Shown: positions 9,600 through 48,338, counted from the first letter of the stretch. The stretch is DNA of 64,000 nt from Cristatella mucedo (GCA_009760855.2 WPIO01000047.1:650001-714000); one strand, 5' to 3'. Numbers and translations are program-made. Notes: a model not told the origin generated them from the sequence alone.

Positions 9600-12490
9600 G
9601 TGCATTGACGTGGTAGGGGGACTTCCAAGTAGCGAGTTTCAGAAGTCTAGTCAGGATGTCACAGAGACTATTGTGGACATGCTACCTAAGCTTTCAAATT
9701 CCCGAGGGTCACCAGATTTTTCCCGACGGGCAAGTTCCTTTTTTCATAATTTCGTTTGACAAGGTTTTCTACAATCAATGCGAAAGTCAGCACTACCAGC
9801 AGCAAGGGAGTAGATTGAGAAGCTGTCTCCCACAGTGGCTTGTAAAAAATTTAACTAGCTCTTTAGTTCTGTCTCGGCTTGATTATTGTAACTCCCTTTT
9901 GGCTGGGCTACCAAAGAAAGCTATTATGCCACTGCAGCGGACTATGAATATGGCTGCAAGGCTGGTCTTCAAGTCCCAGCGGTTTGAGCACGCGTCTCCT
10001 TTGCTGAAAGAGCTAGGATGGTTGCCGGTTGATCAAAGGATACAGAGCAAAGTTCTTACGCTGACCCACAAGGCCTGCCACGGCTTGGCTCCTTCATACC
10101 TAGCTGAACTGCTGCATCAGTTTCAGCCTGTTCGCGCCCTCAGGTCCTGTGTGGACAATAAATTAGCTGTCCCTTTCCTCCGCTTAAAGACAGTTGGCGA
10201 CAGAAACTTTAGCTCTGCAGGTCCTAGACTGTGGAACTCGCTTCCACAATTCTTACGCAACGACATCTACTCTCCAACTGCTGAGTATGGCACATCTTTT
10301 TCAGCGGTCCTGAACTGTTACTTCTATGCTACTCACTACCTCAACTGCTCTCCTGACTCTGCTATGCTTCCCACTTTCTCTTTGTTGTGTGAGACGAAGT
10401 CTGTTGGCTATCGAATGCGTACCGAAAGCCGCTTAGGCTGTGAGTGCGCTATACAAAACTCTCCTGCGTAACACCCACATGGTCTTTATGACTTTGTGGA
10501 GTTACTGACGGAGATACATACATTGATTTCGACCGACCGACCGACTGGGAGACAGGGATCAACACACAGGCACGAAAGATAAGCATTGGTACGGAGGATG
10601 TATAATCAGCATAATAGTAAAAGCTTAAACTGTGCTTGGCATAACAAGAATATAGGTTTTGGCCGGTGCTCCGTACTTCAAAGGCTCTCCGTGTAAATTT
10701 GGACGTTGAAATCTAGCATATCCGGGAAATCTCCCATTGAGATAGAACCTAAGCATATGCAGTACAGTACCAACGATGGTGAGGCGAAGATAACATAAGC
10801 TCAAGAATGACTCAGCGATCAATAATATTTGCTGCAGACAGCTTCGACATAACTAGCAAAGAGACGGTTTCTAGACCCCCATTCCGGCGAATGTCATTGT
10901 AAGATCGCAGCTGTGCTGACTCGGTGAAGTAATTACCTCTTACTCCTGACTTGAACTTGATGGCTTTGAAGATTGATAAAGAGTATAAGTAATCCGCCGA
11001 TTTTTATTCTAGTGATAGGAACGACAGTGAGGAGCTTTATCACAAGCTACTTTACTGTTTCGTGTTTAGTGTCGAATTTTTAATGAGAAAGCTAGCAACA
11101 GCCTCACTAAAGGCTGTCCACTGAAGCAACTTCTACTTGAGCATAGTACGCCACTCCAAGCCCAGGAGTGGTAAGGAGGATACACATGCTATCATACACC
11201 AAAACCGGCATTTTACCAACGGGCCGGTGCGACGGAGCCTCAATGTTTCTATTATCCGCTCCTCCGAAGAGAGGAAAAAGTCAGAGAGCGACTAAAATGC
11301 ATATCCAGATGACAACTTCAGATTGGGAGCTGAGGAGAAAAATCACTAGGAACCAAACCAAAAAGACCTCAAAAAGTTGATCAGAAATCTTGGTCCAACC
11401 TAGTCTAAGGCCGAGCTTTTGGCGGCCAGGCTGAAGCATTTGAGTGGCAAGATGACAGTTTTCATATCTTAGAGCAGAGAAAGCTCCACAAAGCTCTCTT
11501 CAATCATCATGATGGACTCTGTTTTGCAACACTGCGAACAAACTATTGGAAAACAGGAATCGTGTAACCAGAATTAGTGACGTCTCTATGTAGAAGCTCA
11601 TTTAGGAGCCTCAAAGCAGTGATGCTCTATAATAGCCAAAAGTAATTCTTGCTTTCACCTGCTCTTTTTGTCAAGAATTTGTTTGATGCATGGATGTAAG
11701 ATTGGTTTGACAGGGAGACTGGATTCTCTGGCCCCAGCTTACCTATCAGAACTACTCCCGATCTGTGGTAAAATCCAAAATATAAAAATTCCAGTTACTT
11801 CAAAATATTTTAAGATCGTCTCATATAAATTTAGTATAAGTCCATGTTAATATTAATTTGGATTCCCCGAGGTTTACCTCTGATTAATAGTGATCCGGAG
11901 ACGAAAATTCGTCTATTTTTTTTTACTTAAATGAATAAATTATACTGTTGTCTCTATCCTAGTGACAACAACAGAGTTAACATAGAATAACGAGTAGTTG
12001 ATATATTTTTGAGACATGAGCAGTTGCATATAGCATTTACTACCAAGGAACCGAGGAGAAAATGGTACTACGTAGTTTTATGACACGTGCAGTTCTTAAT
12101 CATCAGAGTTATCCAATACTAATCCCGACAGCCGTAGTCCCTGCGAGAATACTAGTGGCCCGTGTCTCACTTAAACTCTTGCTGTCATTTTAGCTGTTCA
12201 TTTTAAGTATTAGAGTTAACTCCTATACTAATTTTGAGGCGGAAAGCGTCTCCGGATCAGATTTTTAGACCAAACTCTTTAGCAGATCTGAAAAGATAAC
12301 ATTAAAAAGATGGCTAAATGCCTGATATATACTGATGCTTAAAATGCGTGCCGAAGAGCCTAGCTTTGGCAGCATTTCTAGCACCATCTAAAATCGCCCT
12401 AAATCTGGGAGAGAAGATACGCCGCACAGAAAACCTCTAATATCTCACGGCCAAACCTATTGCTGGTCAACTTTCCCACACGATACAGTT
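9600..12490. repeat. Old composite repeat D1, copy 1
   Basis: Outside a LINE-A insertion (9820-10535), this stretch aligns in order and orientation with 54.18-56.94 kb. Shared words include TGGACATGCTACCT, CAATGCGAAAGTCAGCAC, TTACTCCTGACTTGAACTTG and GACAGGGAGA..GGATTCTCTGGC. The left part resembles antisense LINE-B-type RT sequence, and a LAPAYLSELL-type fragment is visible at 11,730 on the plus strand. The pair has diverged visibly (roughly 15-20 per cent by eye). Confidence 0.6.
9820..10535 (+). mobile_element. LINE-A 3' fragment
   Basis: Encodes the LINE-A C-terminal region without a stop (CLPQWLVKNL through CAIQNSPA, codons up to 10471), then the 3' end TGGTCTTTATGACTTTGTGG and a TACATACATT tail. 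It is near-identical in protein to the same region of the 5.9-7.7 kb copy. The upstream part of this open frame (9656-9819) is D1 sequence and is unrelated. Confidence 0.85.
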
Positions 12491-13388
12491 TGATGCTCGC
12501 GGCCAACTTCCTTAGAGGATATTGGTAGTTAGTTTAGTTGTAACCCTGCCATACTCAGTTTCGAAAAGTTTGAGTCAGACTGACGGCACCGTCCTGGCTT
12601 TGTAGGGGCCCATGAGACTAAAAAAACTTTATAAATTTTGCACAAAAAATGGCACTTCGATCACGCGTAAGAGCATTGAGAGACTATTCGACTTAATGCT
12701 AACAACTTATGCCCCTTGGTCTTAGCCGAGGAAATATGGTGCTAGCTCTTCACGACCCAGGTCTTGGTTTTACGTCCTGCAGTGGCCGTTGTTGTCAAAG
12801 ATGAGGCACTACGGTTTTATCCGTTGAGTCTGTTTCACTGCTTTCCAGCTAACGGAACTTGCTTAAATGTCTTTGCACTTCCTTGCGAAGAATATTAGAT
12901 GATTTCCGAAGAGACGATGCAAAAATTAGAGTGCAAAAGCGGAGCTACGTAAATGCCTTCCTTACAAGACGAGACGCTTGCCGAACCTCTTGCGTCCTCT
13001 TGGACGCTGAAAACTGATTTACTGATTTCCTCGCCCTCGCTGTGATTGACGCAGTGAGCAGGCGGCTCGTTGGATCGCTTTGGTCACTGACCCTCTGGAG
13101 CGTAATCATCAGATTCGCCTCGATGTCATCAGACTCTACTAGCAGTTACCGCATAGGGAGTGGGGCTCAAAAGAGTGTCGGAGGCTACAAAAATACGCTG
13201 AATGAGTTGTGGTGACTGTCGAATCTTAGGCACCGCCTTGAACATGTAGTAAAGGCCATAAAGCCTATCTTAGCTCCACCCGCTTAGGAACTGAAAGGAT
13301 ATTGCCATGCAAAAACTAACTGGACAGCCCGCACCAGCACTGAATTTCGTGATGTATTTCTAGTCCTAGTGAGCATACAAATACTGGC
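12491..13388. other. Unassigned intergenic DNA
   Basis: No gene, repeat family or long open frame that I can recognise. Confidence 0.4.
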
Positions 13389-13550
13389 TAATTTAACAGC
13401 TACATTTGTGTAGCGACAGAAGAGCCTTCACGGCCATCACCACCGCTGGCAGTGGCAATAAAGGATCGCCCACTGCAGAATTCGAATCCCGACTTCAGGA
13501 CCGAGGTTGCTAAAACCAACCGCCTTACCTAATGTGCCATCCATCATAGG
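13389..13550 (-). mobile_element. SINE1
   Basis: A minus-strand copy with the CGACAGAAGAGCC and ATCACCACCGCTGGCAGTGG body and a GGGATTCGAATTC box-B-like element. The anticodon-arm region is degraded. Confidence 0.75.
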
Positions 13551-13964
13551 AACTAAGGGTGCGGTATCCGAAGGTTTTAAGGTCGGCTAGGATCACATCC
13601 TAACATCTTGAGTCTGAAAACCGAGTGGCTCGATGCCTGGCGTAATTGGAAGCCGTGCCGACAAACACTTGCCTCTTCCATTCTTAGTATATTTTATGTT
13701 CGTTTCATTTAAGGAGTGTCGCTGCTATTCAATGTCGGCAATACACGCTACAAGGAAGTTTAATGATTTCTCCGTGCTAGCAGGCAGGGAGCAATAAATG
13801 CGAAATAACAGCAGTGAATGAAAGCTTCGTAGCTGTGTACTGAGTAGGCGTCCAACTCATAAAGATCGGAACAAGCAAGACGTGCATTAAATGTTGAAGA
13901 TTCAGAAGAAGAAGAAAACTAACGAGGGCTAACGTGGTAGACTGCCATCGTATTGACCCACACA

Positions 13965-14102
13965 TGTGCATGTCACCCCTGGCTATATCATCGTAGTTCG
14001 TTGAGAATGCTGCCATTAACCATTTGATCGTGCTTCCATTGCAGCATATGTACAGCGCCTAGAGAGAGATTGAGTTCTCTGAGGGCACTTTATTGTATGT
14101 AT
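13965..14102 (+). mobile_element. LINE-B 3'-end fragment
   Basis: Carries TGTGCATGTCACCCCT and AGCGCCTAGAGAGAGATTGA, then GTTCTCTGAGGGCACTTTAT. It ends in a TATG/ATT microsatellite tail at 14,095-14,122. Confidence 0.7.
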
Positions 14103-14295
14103 GTATGTATTATTATTATTATCTAAGACTTGGACTAAAATGCGATCTTCATTTACTGATGATTAACTAGCTAATTCCAATAAATGGATAATTTCATATA
14201 ATTTTGTCCGATAAGATTAGGCATGCATAATTGTGCCAGTCGGTTGGTGGAATCGATGAAGGCCAACCAAATCAAATCTACCGCCAATTAACCAG

Positions 14296-14990
14296 AATGA
14301 TAATAATATTAATACACTTAACAGAGCGCCATCAGAGAAATCAGCCTCTTTCTAAGCGCTTTACATTTGCTGCGAAGGAAACACGATCGCACGGTCAGTG
14401 GTAGCATGCTGAATAAACAATAAGAACAACATGGTTAGGGATGACATGCACAGGGTCAGCATCCAAGTGTGTTTAGTGGCAGCATGCACAGTGTCAGCAT
14501 GCATACGTGCATTAAGTTCTAATCACATAGACCCACCAAATGCTGTGATAAATAGGTGCATTTTAGCTTCTTTTTAAATGTGGTCAAGTCACGTGATGTC
14601 GTGACGCAAGTCGAGAGTGAGTTCTAGGCTTTTGAAGCAATCGAACTAAATGCACGGTATCCATCGGATCTGGAGTTCGTACGAGGGATAAGTTAACAAC
14701 TAGATTCCGAAAAGCGAGTGGTACGATGCTTAGCCTAGTGAGGCAGTAGACCTGATAGGTAGGCTGGAGCGAAAGAATGAAGGGACCTAAAAGTGAGTGA
14801 CAAAGCCTTGAAGTAGATGCGTTGCTTGACTTGGAGCCAGTGCAGGTCGGCGAGAAGTGGTACGATGTGGCAACTGTGATGCTCACCACAGACATGCCTA
14901 GCTGCAGAGCCTTTCACAAACTGTAAGCGCCTGATTGCACAGGCCGGTAGACCAGCAAACAGTGAATTACAGAAGTCATGAAGAAAAGAA
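14296..14990 (-). mobile_element. LINE-B 3' fragment, degenerate
   Basis: Antisense translation gives KQRIYFKALSLTFRSLHSFA and APAYLSGLL with frameshifts. The 3' terminus (AAAGCGCTTAGAAAGAGGCT) lies at the low-coordinate end. The copy is 5'-truncated and dead. Confidence 0.75.
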
Positions 14991-14999
14991 ATTCGGTCC

Positions 15000-17150
15000 C
15001 ACCATAGGATTTATCCCCACTACAAAGTAGTTCGGTAAGTGCACACTTAAAACATAGCATCAAAAAGGGAGCTCATCGAGCACAAAGTTTAGATTACGAG
15101 CCTTTATTTTTTTAAGTCCAGCCTCTGCTGAGCCAATAACACGGTGGACTTGGTTTGATACAAGATCGCTTAGTTTATTTTCCTAGGTCAAGGTCAGAGA
15201 CATTGCCAAGAGCTATTCTGAAGAGGTCAAAACAGTGACTTTCACCTGAAAACTAAATTTTACTCTACGAGATATGTATCAAAGTAACCAAATCTCGTAT
15301 TAGATTACGGTTCGATTTATTTATTTACTGGTTGTGAATGATAAAATAAACTTGGTCACGCCATGCGCCCAGAAAGTTGCCGGCAGGAAAGACACGCCGA
15401 CGGGTAGGCGAAAAGCCAGGCTTGCCTGTAAGGTTCCCGCTGTTCTTTGGTAAATATTTTCTGACTGCTTTTAGAAAGCAGTGGTTTGCCGGCTCGTATA
15501 GCCACGGTGGAAGAGTAAATGTTATGCTTCAGTGTTTATTTATTAAGCTATCTGAGCGTATAGGAATAGGCTAGGCCGTGATTTCTGTTCACACGCAGCT
15601 TGGCATCGACGACGTGACCTTCGCTCATAATTCCGGAGTGAATGTCTCACGTGCATTGGCATAGAGCCTCAAATATTACACATTCTGAGGAAATGTGAAT
15701 AGTTAAATGATGTTAAACTTTGCTCCAATTATAGAAAAGGTTTTAATCGGGTTCATATTAATATTCGCGCTTGGCCATGGCAATATAGTCAGTGGATGAT
15801 GCCAGAGATCTAGAGTCTGTTGTCGGAAAAGTTCTCTCTCCGACCCTTTTTTATCGTTTATTATTATTATTATCGCTTTATTATCGCTTATTATTATCGC
15901 TTTATTATCGTTTATTATTATTATTATCGCTTAGAATCACTCTCTGGTTGCCATTCAAGTCTAGCATTCTCAGGAACATCGTACTTAGTATACGAACATT
16001 GTTTTGTAGTGCTCAAGTATTATCAATGTTGTGCGACAGAGTTGCAGTACCAGCTACGGCTACCGTGTAGTAGCCCTACACGTCATTCCATAACCGCCCA
16101 ACTTACCTTCTTCTCACCAGTCGCAGTGATTACGCTTAATTAATGCACCGCTTTACGATAGCTTTCTGCCAGCATGGAAATGGTGGAGTGTAATTCATCA
16201 TTAAATACAACTCTTTCAAATTTGGTCAAGGTCAAAGCACTGTCGCTAGTTTGTTGTACGCAGCTAAGTGATTGCTTTTTAGAAAACAAAGGCTTATGGT
16301 GGGCAATACTGGAGAACCTAAGTTTGTATCATAACCTCTGCAGAACTCTCGCTAGGCACTGTCATGAGTTGAAGTGTGCCAGCACCACTTTTGCACGAGT
16401 AAATATTTATTTTCTTCAAGGCTTGCGTTCGTAAGACCGTGACATCCCGTTGGTCAGTTTAGGATGACCGTTAGCTTGGGCTAGGCTCAAGCTAGCAAGT
16501 CCATATCACGTTTAGGGTGAGCATCATTGCTGGTTGGTCAGCTTAGGGTCCCCTCGTTTCTGCCGTACCGCTTTGCAACTGCTTCTTGATGCGGCAGCAT
16601 ACTGACTGATTACAAATCAATGTCGCTCTAGTAAAGCCAGAACTTCATTCCAGCCAGAAAAATTTTTCTGCCCCAATTTTTCGCTTTTCTGAAGGTCAAA
16701 GCTCGCTTTTCCCGTCTTTCCGTGCTTTAGCGTGCTACTCGACCACCTCCAAATTGGTGGCAAAGTAAAGGAGTCTAAGCTAACTTTCTGGGAAATGTCA
16801 CCGCGAACATTGCGCGCACAATTGCACATTTGATATATGCACTTTTTTTTTTAGCTAGGCTCAACATATTTAATGAGACGCCAATTTTTAAACTAAATTT
16901 TCAATTTTTTAAGGTATTTTTTCAAGTATTATTTTCTTTGTCATGTTCCTGACTGCGACAAAAACTACGTTGTTTTGCATGTATTTTATTAATGTCAGAG
17001 CTAGTTTGGTGTGCTGAGGTTTAGCCAGCCTGGCCGGGAAATTTCTTAATCCTCAGAATTTGCCTGTTTTCAGAAATTGCTTACACTTTTTAAGGCACTG
17101 TATATCTATCTCATTTATTTATTTCTTTGTTCAAAGCGGGCGATCAACAC
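15000..17150. other. Unassigned DNA with a TTATTATCGCTT-type simple repeat
   Basis: Positions 15852-15932 repeat TTATTATCGCTTTATTATCG-like words. The frames of 60-107 codons here are tyrosine or leucine runs produced by that repeat. No exon with homology or splice signals was recognised in the rest. Confidence 0.45.
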
Positions 17151-17428
17151 ACTACTACAACTACTCTCCAACTGCCGACTATGGCCCATCTTTTCCAGAA
17201 GTCCTGAACTGCTACTGCTATGCTACTCACTACCTCAACTGCTCTCCTGACTCTGCTATGCTTCCCACTTTCTCTTTGTTGCGTGAGACGAAGTCTGTTG
17301 GCTACCGAATGCGTACCGAAAGCCGCTTAGGCTGTGAGTGCGCTATAAAAAACTCTCCTGCGTAACACCCACATGGTCTTTATGACTTTGTGGAGTTACT
17401 GACGGAGATACATTACATTACATTACTA
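17150..17428 (+). mobile_element. LINE-A 3'-end fragment
   Basis: Encodes only the last 65 or so residues of LINE-A (YSPTADYGPSFPEVLNCYCY to CAIKNSPA) and then the 3' tail with (CATTA)n. It sits tail to tail with the GMC gene, immediately beyond that gene's likely poly(A) site. Confidence 0.85.
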
Positions 17429-17444
17429 CAACCAAACATCCATC

Positions 17445-17450
17445 TTTATT
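17445..17450 (-). terminator. Probable poly(A) signal of the GMC gene
   Basis: AATAAA on the minus strand, 240 bp beyond the GMC stop codon and next to the start of the LINE-A tail. This is the first canonical signal I see downstream of the stop. Confidence 0.45.
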
Positions 17451-17689
17451 AGTAGATACTTATCAATGTTAAAAAGCCAATGACTCATAAGTTATGTTAA
17501 CTTCAAGGAAAATAGTCTTGTAACATCATACAGCTAGCTGTTTTGAATATGTCAACAGCGATTATAGGTTAGCCATGCCAACAGCAGAGTGCTAGGCAAA
17601 ACAACAAAAGGCAAAAAATATGAGAAATAAATGCAGTTTACGTTCAATGCAGCAGGAGATGCAAGCATGATTTTTAGACAATGGTCGTC

Positions 17690-43544
<25,855 letters not shown>

Positions 43545-44034
43545 GATGTCCTGCAAAATAAATAGCAGATGCAGGTAGCTCTCCAAAACTCATGCAGCGG
43601 CTGGCTATAAAGCTTCCATGTTACAGATGAGTGGTCAGTACGATTAGCAGGCTCGGCAGAACACTGCAGACAGTTTGTTCTTACGAAACAGCTAACAAAA
43701 CACCACTGATCACATTTTTTTCGAATATTTTTAAAAGTTCCTAATAAGCGATGACAGTAAAGGTTTTATTCGGGACTTGATATTTTGAATGCACTTGGAT
43801 AAGCATATCTTGCAAATTATGTTTTTTACCCGATCCAATCCTGGCTAGCTTATACCTTTACCAATATGACTATCTGTGGTAGATCTCTAACTTCCTTTTC
43901 CAATTTCTATATGTTCATAGTCTATCTCTTCCTCCACTATGTCTTTCTTTTGCTCTATTCAATCACTCTTAATCGCCCTATACTTTAGCTCTTTCTGCAT
44001 ACGTATATTATCAAGTGTCTGTATCCACGCAATT

Positions 44035-44036
<2 letters not shown>

Positions 44037-44107
<71 letters not shown>

Positions 44108-44325
44108 TCTTCAAAGGAGAGAGAGAGAGAGAGAGAGAGAAAAGGACGGGGTGAGGGTGAGAGGGAGAGAACTCATAAAGTGAGAGAAAGAGAACGCGAG
44201 AGAAAATGGAGTGTGAGATTGAGAAAGATAGAAAGCCAGAGAGAGACGAGAGAAGAGAGGAGCAGAGTGAGAGAATGTGTGAGGGAGATGAGCACGAGAG
44301 AGGGGGAAAGGAAAAGACAGGGAAG
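44037..44325. repeat. (GA)n tract and GA-rich DNA
   Basis: Pure GA at 44037-44103 and 44117-44141, then purine-rich sequence to about 44,325. Confidence 0.9.
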
Positions 44326-44329
44326 CCCG

Positions 44330-45040
44330 ATCATTGCAACGGATAGAATTTTGACGCCTGCTGCCGATAAATTCCTAGTAGTAGAGAGCTGCTGTAGTAT
44401 GAGAAGGTAATAGCCAGTAATGGGGGCCGGTGACAATGGCGGTCCCAAGAGAAGCAGCACAGAGCCAGCACAATGCTTCCGACTAAGGCCGACCTTTAGC
44501 CACACCCCCTTGGAGGGCCTGATTTACGAGCTAGCCACAGGCCGTACCAAAGCAGCTAATGGTGGGGTGGCATTAATGGCCATAATAGGACAATGGTGAG
44601 CCTCCGCGGACCGTGGGATATGCAGCCGCATCGCTAAAGGCACAGCAGCGGCAGCAACCGAAACGCTGCCACCAAGGTTAAGGTGGCGGGTGCAAGTCCA
44701 GGCATCAGTCAGTCTCAGCACTTATCCGAAGCCGGCGGCCGGCTGCTAACAGGCTAACCTGCGGGTGCTGCTCTCCGAACCGAGCAAGGGTAATAATACT
44801 TCGGTAGAAGGCTCCCGCTAATAAGATTAGATAGCTCTGCTGCTGCACGATTTACGCAGGACAACGAAAACCGCCAAGGAAGCGAGGCTCAGATGAAAAC
44901 CACCCTTGAACTCAACTTACCCTGTTCTTTTAATAGTGTTGAGGTGACAGTATACGATGAGTCAACGACCTTGGTGCCTATTAGCTAAGTAAATTTAGGT
45001 GGGTCGTTGCTATGGCTGCGCGGGAGAGGGCGGAGCCTCG
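44330..45040. other. Unassigned intergenic DNA
   Basis: Moderately GC-rich, without recognised exon or repeat. Alanine-rich short frames on the minus strand (44,524-44,721) are not supported by any domain. Confidence 0.4.
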
Positions 45041-45049
45041 ATGAATTAC

Positions 45050-45920
45050 TGCAATCCATCCCAATTCACTTTAATTAGACTAAACTCGAAGGGACATTGG
45101 TGACGCCGAGCTCAAATTTTTTGCGGATACTTTAGTAAATCTTCGATTTGATCTATCCACCAAATTTCATGTCATTGTGCCAACGCCCACTTATGCAAAT
45201 GAGCAGCAACGACGGTGGCCTGAGTACACCCACTCTAGCTAATCACAGCAGCCGCCCGAAATGGCCTGGACAAATACCGAGATCTACTCTAATCCACATC
45301 CTCAAATCATCTACGTGAAGCTCTAATTTACATTGCATATAAGAATAGACTCAGTTCAAAGGGCATCTACAAAATGTCACCCCATTGTCCATTCGTGTTC
45401 TTATGAAATGCACTGCAATCGCTTGTAACGGCCCAGTCCCATACCGAAATGCGCCACAAAGCGAAGCTCTAATTCACGTTGCTCTATTCTTCCGTTATTG
45501 GGCACTCGAACGATGTCACTCCAATTGCCTCGACCATTCTGCAGAAATCGACTGCAAGGGCCTGGGCCAATACCCCAACCCGCAGCAAATCGACGAGAAA
45601 TTGGCCTAGCGAAGCCTCATTTTTCATTAGATAAAACATTGTGCTGCGTCGAAAGTGAAACCGCGGCATTTTTAAGCTGCTTTTCTCTCTAACCACCAGC
45701 AATTCACGGCAATCCACAGCAATGGTCGGGCCCAATAACTAAATCCGTGGAAAATTGACAAGATTGGTTTGGCGAAACTCAGACTCTCATTCCGCGTAAC
45801 ATCTAATTGTGCAAGCATAATTTTCAACCATTGTTTAAGTTCAATTGACGACAATGTACGGCAATCGACAGCAATAGCCGGTTTTTGTCAGCAATCCGTT
45901 ACAAATTTACTAGAGTCAGG
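45050..45920 (+). repeat. R1 diverged tandem repeat, longest copy
   Basis: The word GAAGCTCTAATT(T/C)AC, and decayed forms of it, recurs near 45,318, 45,463, 45,611 and 45,773, about 145-160 bp apart. Each unit also has AATCCAC/AATCGAC and GGCC(C/T)(G/A)G..CAATACC words. It provides the empty-site reference for the solo LTR at 8.2 kb. Confidence 0.6.
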
Positions 45921-46031
45921 CTGCATCCACACCGGGTCAGTGTCTGCAGTGAGGCTTGCAGTCATGCATATGTCACTGCAACGTTGCACTCTGCAATGAC
46001 GACATTAGTAGTTCAGGGCTCTTCAAAGTTT

Positions 46032-46033
<2 letters not shown>

Positions 46034-46074
<41 letters not shown>
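46034..46074. repeat. (AT)n microsatellite
   Basis: A pure AT run at the left edge of the duplicated block. Confidence 0.95.
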
Positions 46075-46077
<3 letters not shown>

Positions 46078-46542
46078 ATACTAATAGGACGTTTTCATTG
46101 TGCTCTAAGAGAATTAAATCACTTTTATGCACTTTGCATACGCTGGAAAGAAATGAGCTAGTAAAATCATTGTGGCACAGTTCACAAATATGTGGTAAGT
46201 TAGTCTTTTAAGAAGAACCCGTCACCTGATCATCACGCGATCTGTCATTGGTTCGTTTAAGCAAACATGCTGGCTTCATTGCCTAGGATATTAATTCATG
46301 CCAAGACATAAACAGAGCAAGTACGGTCAGTCCTGCCAACAAGAAATGGAGGGCAGGTCCAGACTACCAGCTCCTCCATACGACAGCAAATCGCAGATTC
46401 GATAAGCTTGTGAGGACAGCTTCGTCAAAAGAAGCAACATCCGTGGAACCCAATGCTGTTGCTTATAGTGCAAGCGACTATCAGCAGTGGGCGTGCATGC
46501 AGTGCTGCCCGTTCTGCTGCCAGTGATCACGTACGTGCACAA

Positions 46543-46767
46543 TCACCGACACCGTCGGCCGACCACTTTCTTGTTGGCGCTGCTGCCACTGGCACACGGC
46601 GCCTGCGTGTCCGTGTACTCGCTGGTGTACTCTTTGTCTACCTTGACCTCAGGCACATTTGTGGTGCCCTTCGCCTGCGAACGGGCTTTTCCGGCCATTT
46701 TAATGTCCTTCTCCCAACGAGCTCGGAACATGGTGTACAGTCTCATTGCAGCCTGAGCATCTTGGAC
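46543..46767 (-). CDS. REXO4: REXO4-like exonuclease, last exon (copy 1)
   Basis: After a CTTACTAG acceptor it encodes [20 protein letters not shown] and a lysine-rich tail to TGA (74 residues). Joined to the preceding exon it completes the DEDDh exonuclease motif III (EHDS/VQDA, with the His and Asp spaced H-x4-D). REXO4-family enzymes are nucleolar 3'-5' RNA exonucleases. No upstream catalytic exons (DEDD motifs I and II) are seen between 47.2 and 61 kb, so this copy is probably an orphan 3' fragment. Confidence 0.75.
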   Translation of the reverse strand, partial: VQDAQAAMRLYTMFRARWEKDIKMAGKARSQAKGTTNVPEVKVDKEYTSEYTDTQAPCASGSSANKKVVGRRCR

Positions 46768-47014
46768 CTAGTAAGACGAAGCAGCCAAACGTAGAGTCGA
46801 GCCAGACCGTGACAGCATCCAAGGTGTGAAACAAAAAGCCAGTACCAACTGGAATAAGCAGGCAGCACTGACGACTGCTGGAGGTCGTGACGAGGGTGAC
46901 AATGACAAGAGACAAGCGGATTAGCAGCAGAGCAGGTGGCGGAAGAGGAAGGCGCAGCCGTGGGTACATATGCGTGGCCTCGAGGTTGTCCTGAGATGTG
47001 CATACACCACATAC

Positions 47015-47164
47015 CGAATCGTGCTCTCCTTCCTGCACGTCAACCTGCAGCACCTTGGCCGTAAGCTTTTTCAACGAAGGATTTCGGCCATTAAACAGCG
47101 CACGGAACGGCTTGTACCGAGACGTGTCGCGAATCTTTTTTCGAGGGTGATCCAGGAAAAGAAC
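47015..47164 (-). CDS. REXO4: REXO4-like exonuclease, penultimate exon (copy 1)
   Basis: Exactly 50 codons, phase 0 at both ends, between a TTATTCAACAG acceptor and a GTATGT donor. It encodes [20 protein letters not shown], then [11 protein letters not shown] and VQEGEHDS. The VLFLDHP..IRDT block is characteristic of REXO4. It differs from copy 2 only at synonymous third positions that I could find. It is probably not expressed as a full gene, because the 5' exons are missing. Confidence 0.78.
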
Positions 47165-47439
47165 CTGTTGAATAACAAAAAAGAAGTCTATAAAAACTGG
47201 GACCACCTGCAACAGCCTAGTCACATCGGTGCATAAGTAGACATATCAGCACTCACACAGGTTAACGATCATGAAAATGTGAGAGCTTGCCCTCCAAAGG
47301 AGTGGCAAGGAGACTGGTTTTCGGTGAAGGCATAGCTGCTTGGGAGATCAGAATGCACATACGTGCTACTACGGCTGTAAGTAAGGAATCTATATCTTGG
47401 AAAAGATGAAAACAAAATCCTCTTTTAAATCACTTAAGG

Positions 47440-47720
47440 CATGCTAGAAAAAGCTTGTCAGTGTATTAGTGATTGGGCAGGGGGGATTTTCGGCTTCCTT
47501 TTTTTAAATGTCATCAAGTTAAGGGAAATCGGGACGTTAGTCGTTAGTGGGTTCCAGGATTTTGGAACATGTGAACTGAAAAAAACAATATTCCAGAGAT
47601 TTGTAATTCGTTTGAGGCACAGCCAAACGACTTTAGTCAGCCGAGCAGTGCTATGATTAGAAGCCAGATGAGATTTCCCGGTGCCACGTTGGCCTCCACG
47701 ACCAGATACATAGGTCGGCA
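47440..47720 (-). mobile_element. Decayed LINE C-terminus within D2 copy 1
   Basis: The minus-strand frame has SSHVPKSWNPLTTN and LNLMTFKKRKPKI, recognisable as SSYAPKAWNSLPTC and LDLTTFKRNLKTHL of LINE-B. It is present identically in copy 2, so it predates the duplication. Confidence 0.55.
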
Positions 47721-48338
47721 GCTCAAGCAGCGATGTACCGTGTGTCTCAGCAGTATGCTTGTTCGCAAGGCTTTCGGGAAGCACTGGTTCTGCTGATTTT
47801 TAGTTTTGCAACCAGGTGCAGTTAAGATGTCTATAGCCTCAATAGGTAGGCTGATAAATAGCAATGGTCTTTCAACAGCTTTGCTATGTCAATATGTCAA
47901 TCACGTGGCAACGAGTATTATCTAACAAGAATACTGAAAGCCTGGTACGAGCTGGGCCTAATAAAAAAATGTAAATCTTTTTACCTGTATGAATAAAGTT
48001 AAGAGACAGTGGGCACAGCTTGTGTAATATAGATATCTTAGTGGTCATCATACAAATATAAAACAAACAAATGAACACCCTCAGAGTCCGGCAAAAAACT
48101 AGCAGTTATTGCTAGTACTTTGCTTAAATGTTAGGACCAAGCTTTACCGATAATCATGAAAAACTAATATTCGTTGCAAGAAGTGCCGATTTGCACTGTC
48201 AGAAACTCGATAAAGGTGAAAACGATAGCCCAAAGATGTTTGCAAAAGACGGCCAAAATAAATTTGAAAAATAGAAAGATCACATCGAGTAGCACGAGAA
48301 AAACCGAGACCGTTAGTTTGGTTGTACTATTTTAGCAG

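Larger units (their letters stand above)
8126..9618 (+). repeat. R1 repeat copy interrupted by a solo LTR
   Basis: Positions 8126-8230 and 9569-9618, joined across the LTR, match an uninterrupted stretch near 45.28-45.40 kb (AGACTCAGTTCAAAG across the junction). The uninterrupted relative acts as an empty site for the LTR insertion. Confidence 0.65.

Noticed and set aside
44173-44505. 110-codon minus-strand frame next to the GA tract
   Set aside because: Half of it is repeat-derived Leu/Ser and the rest shows no domain.
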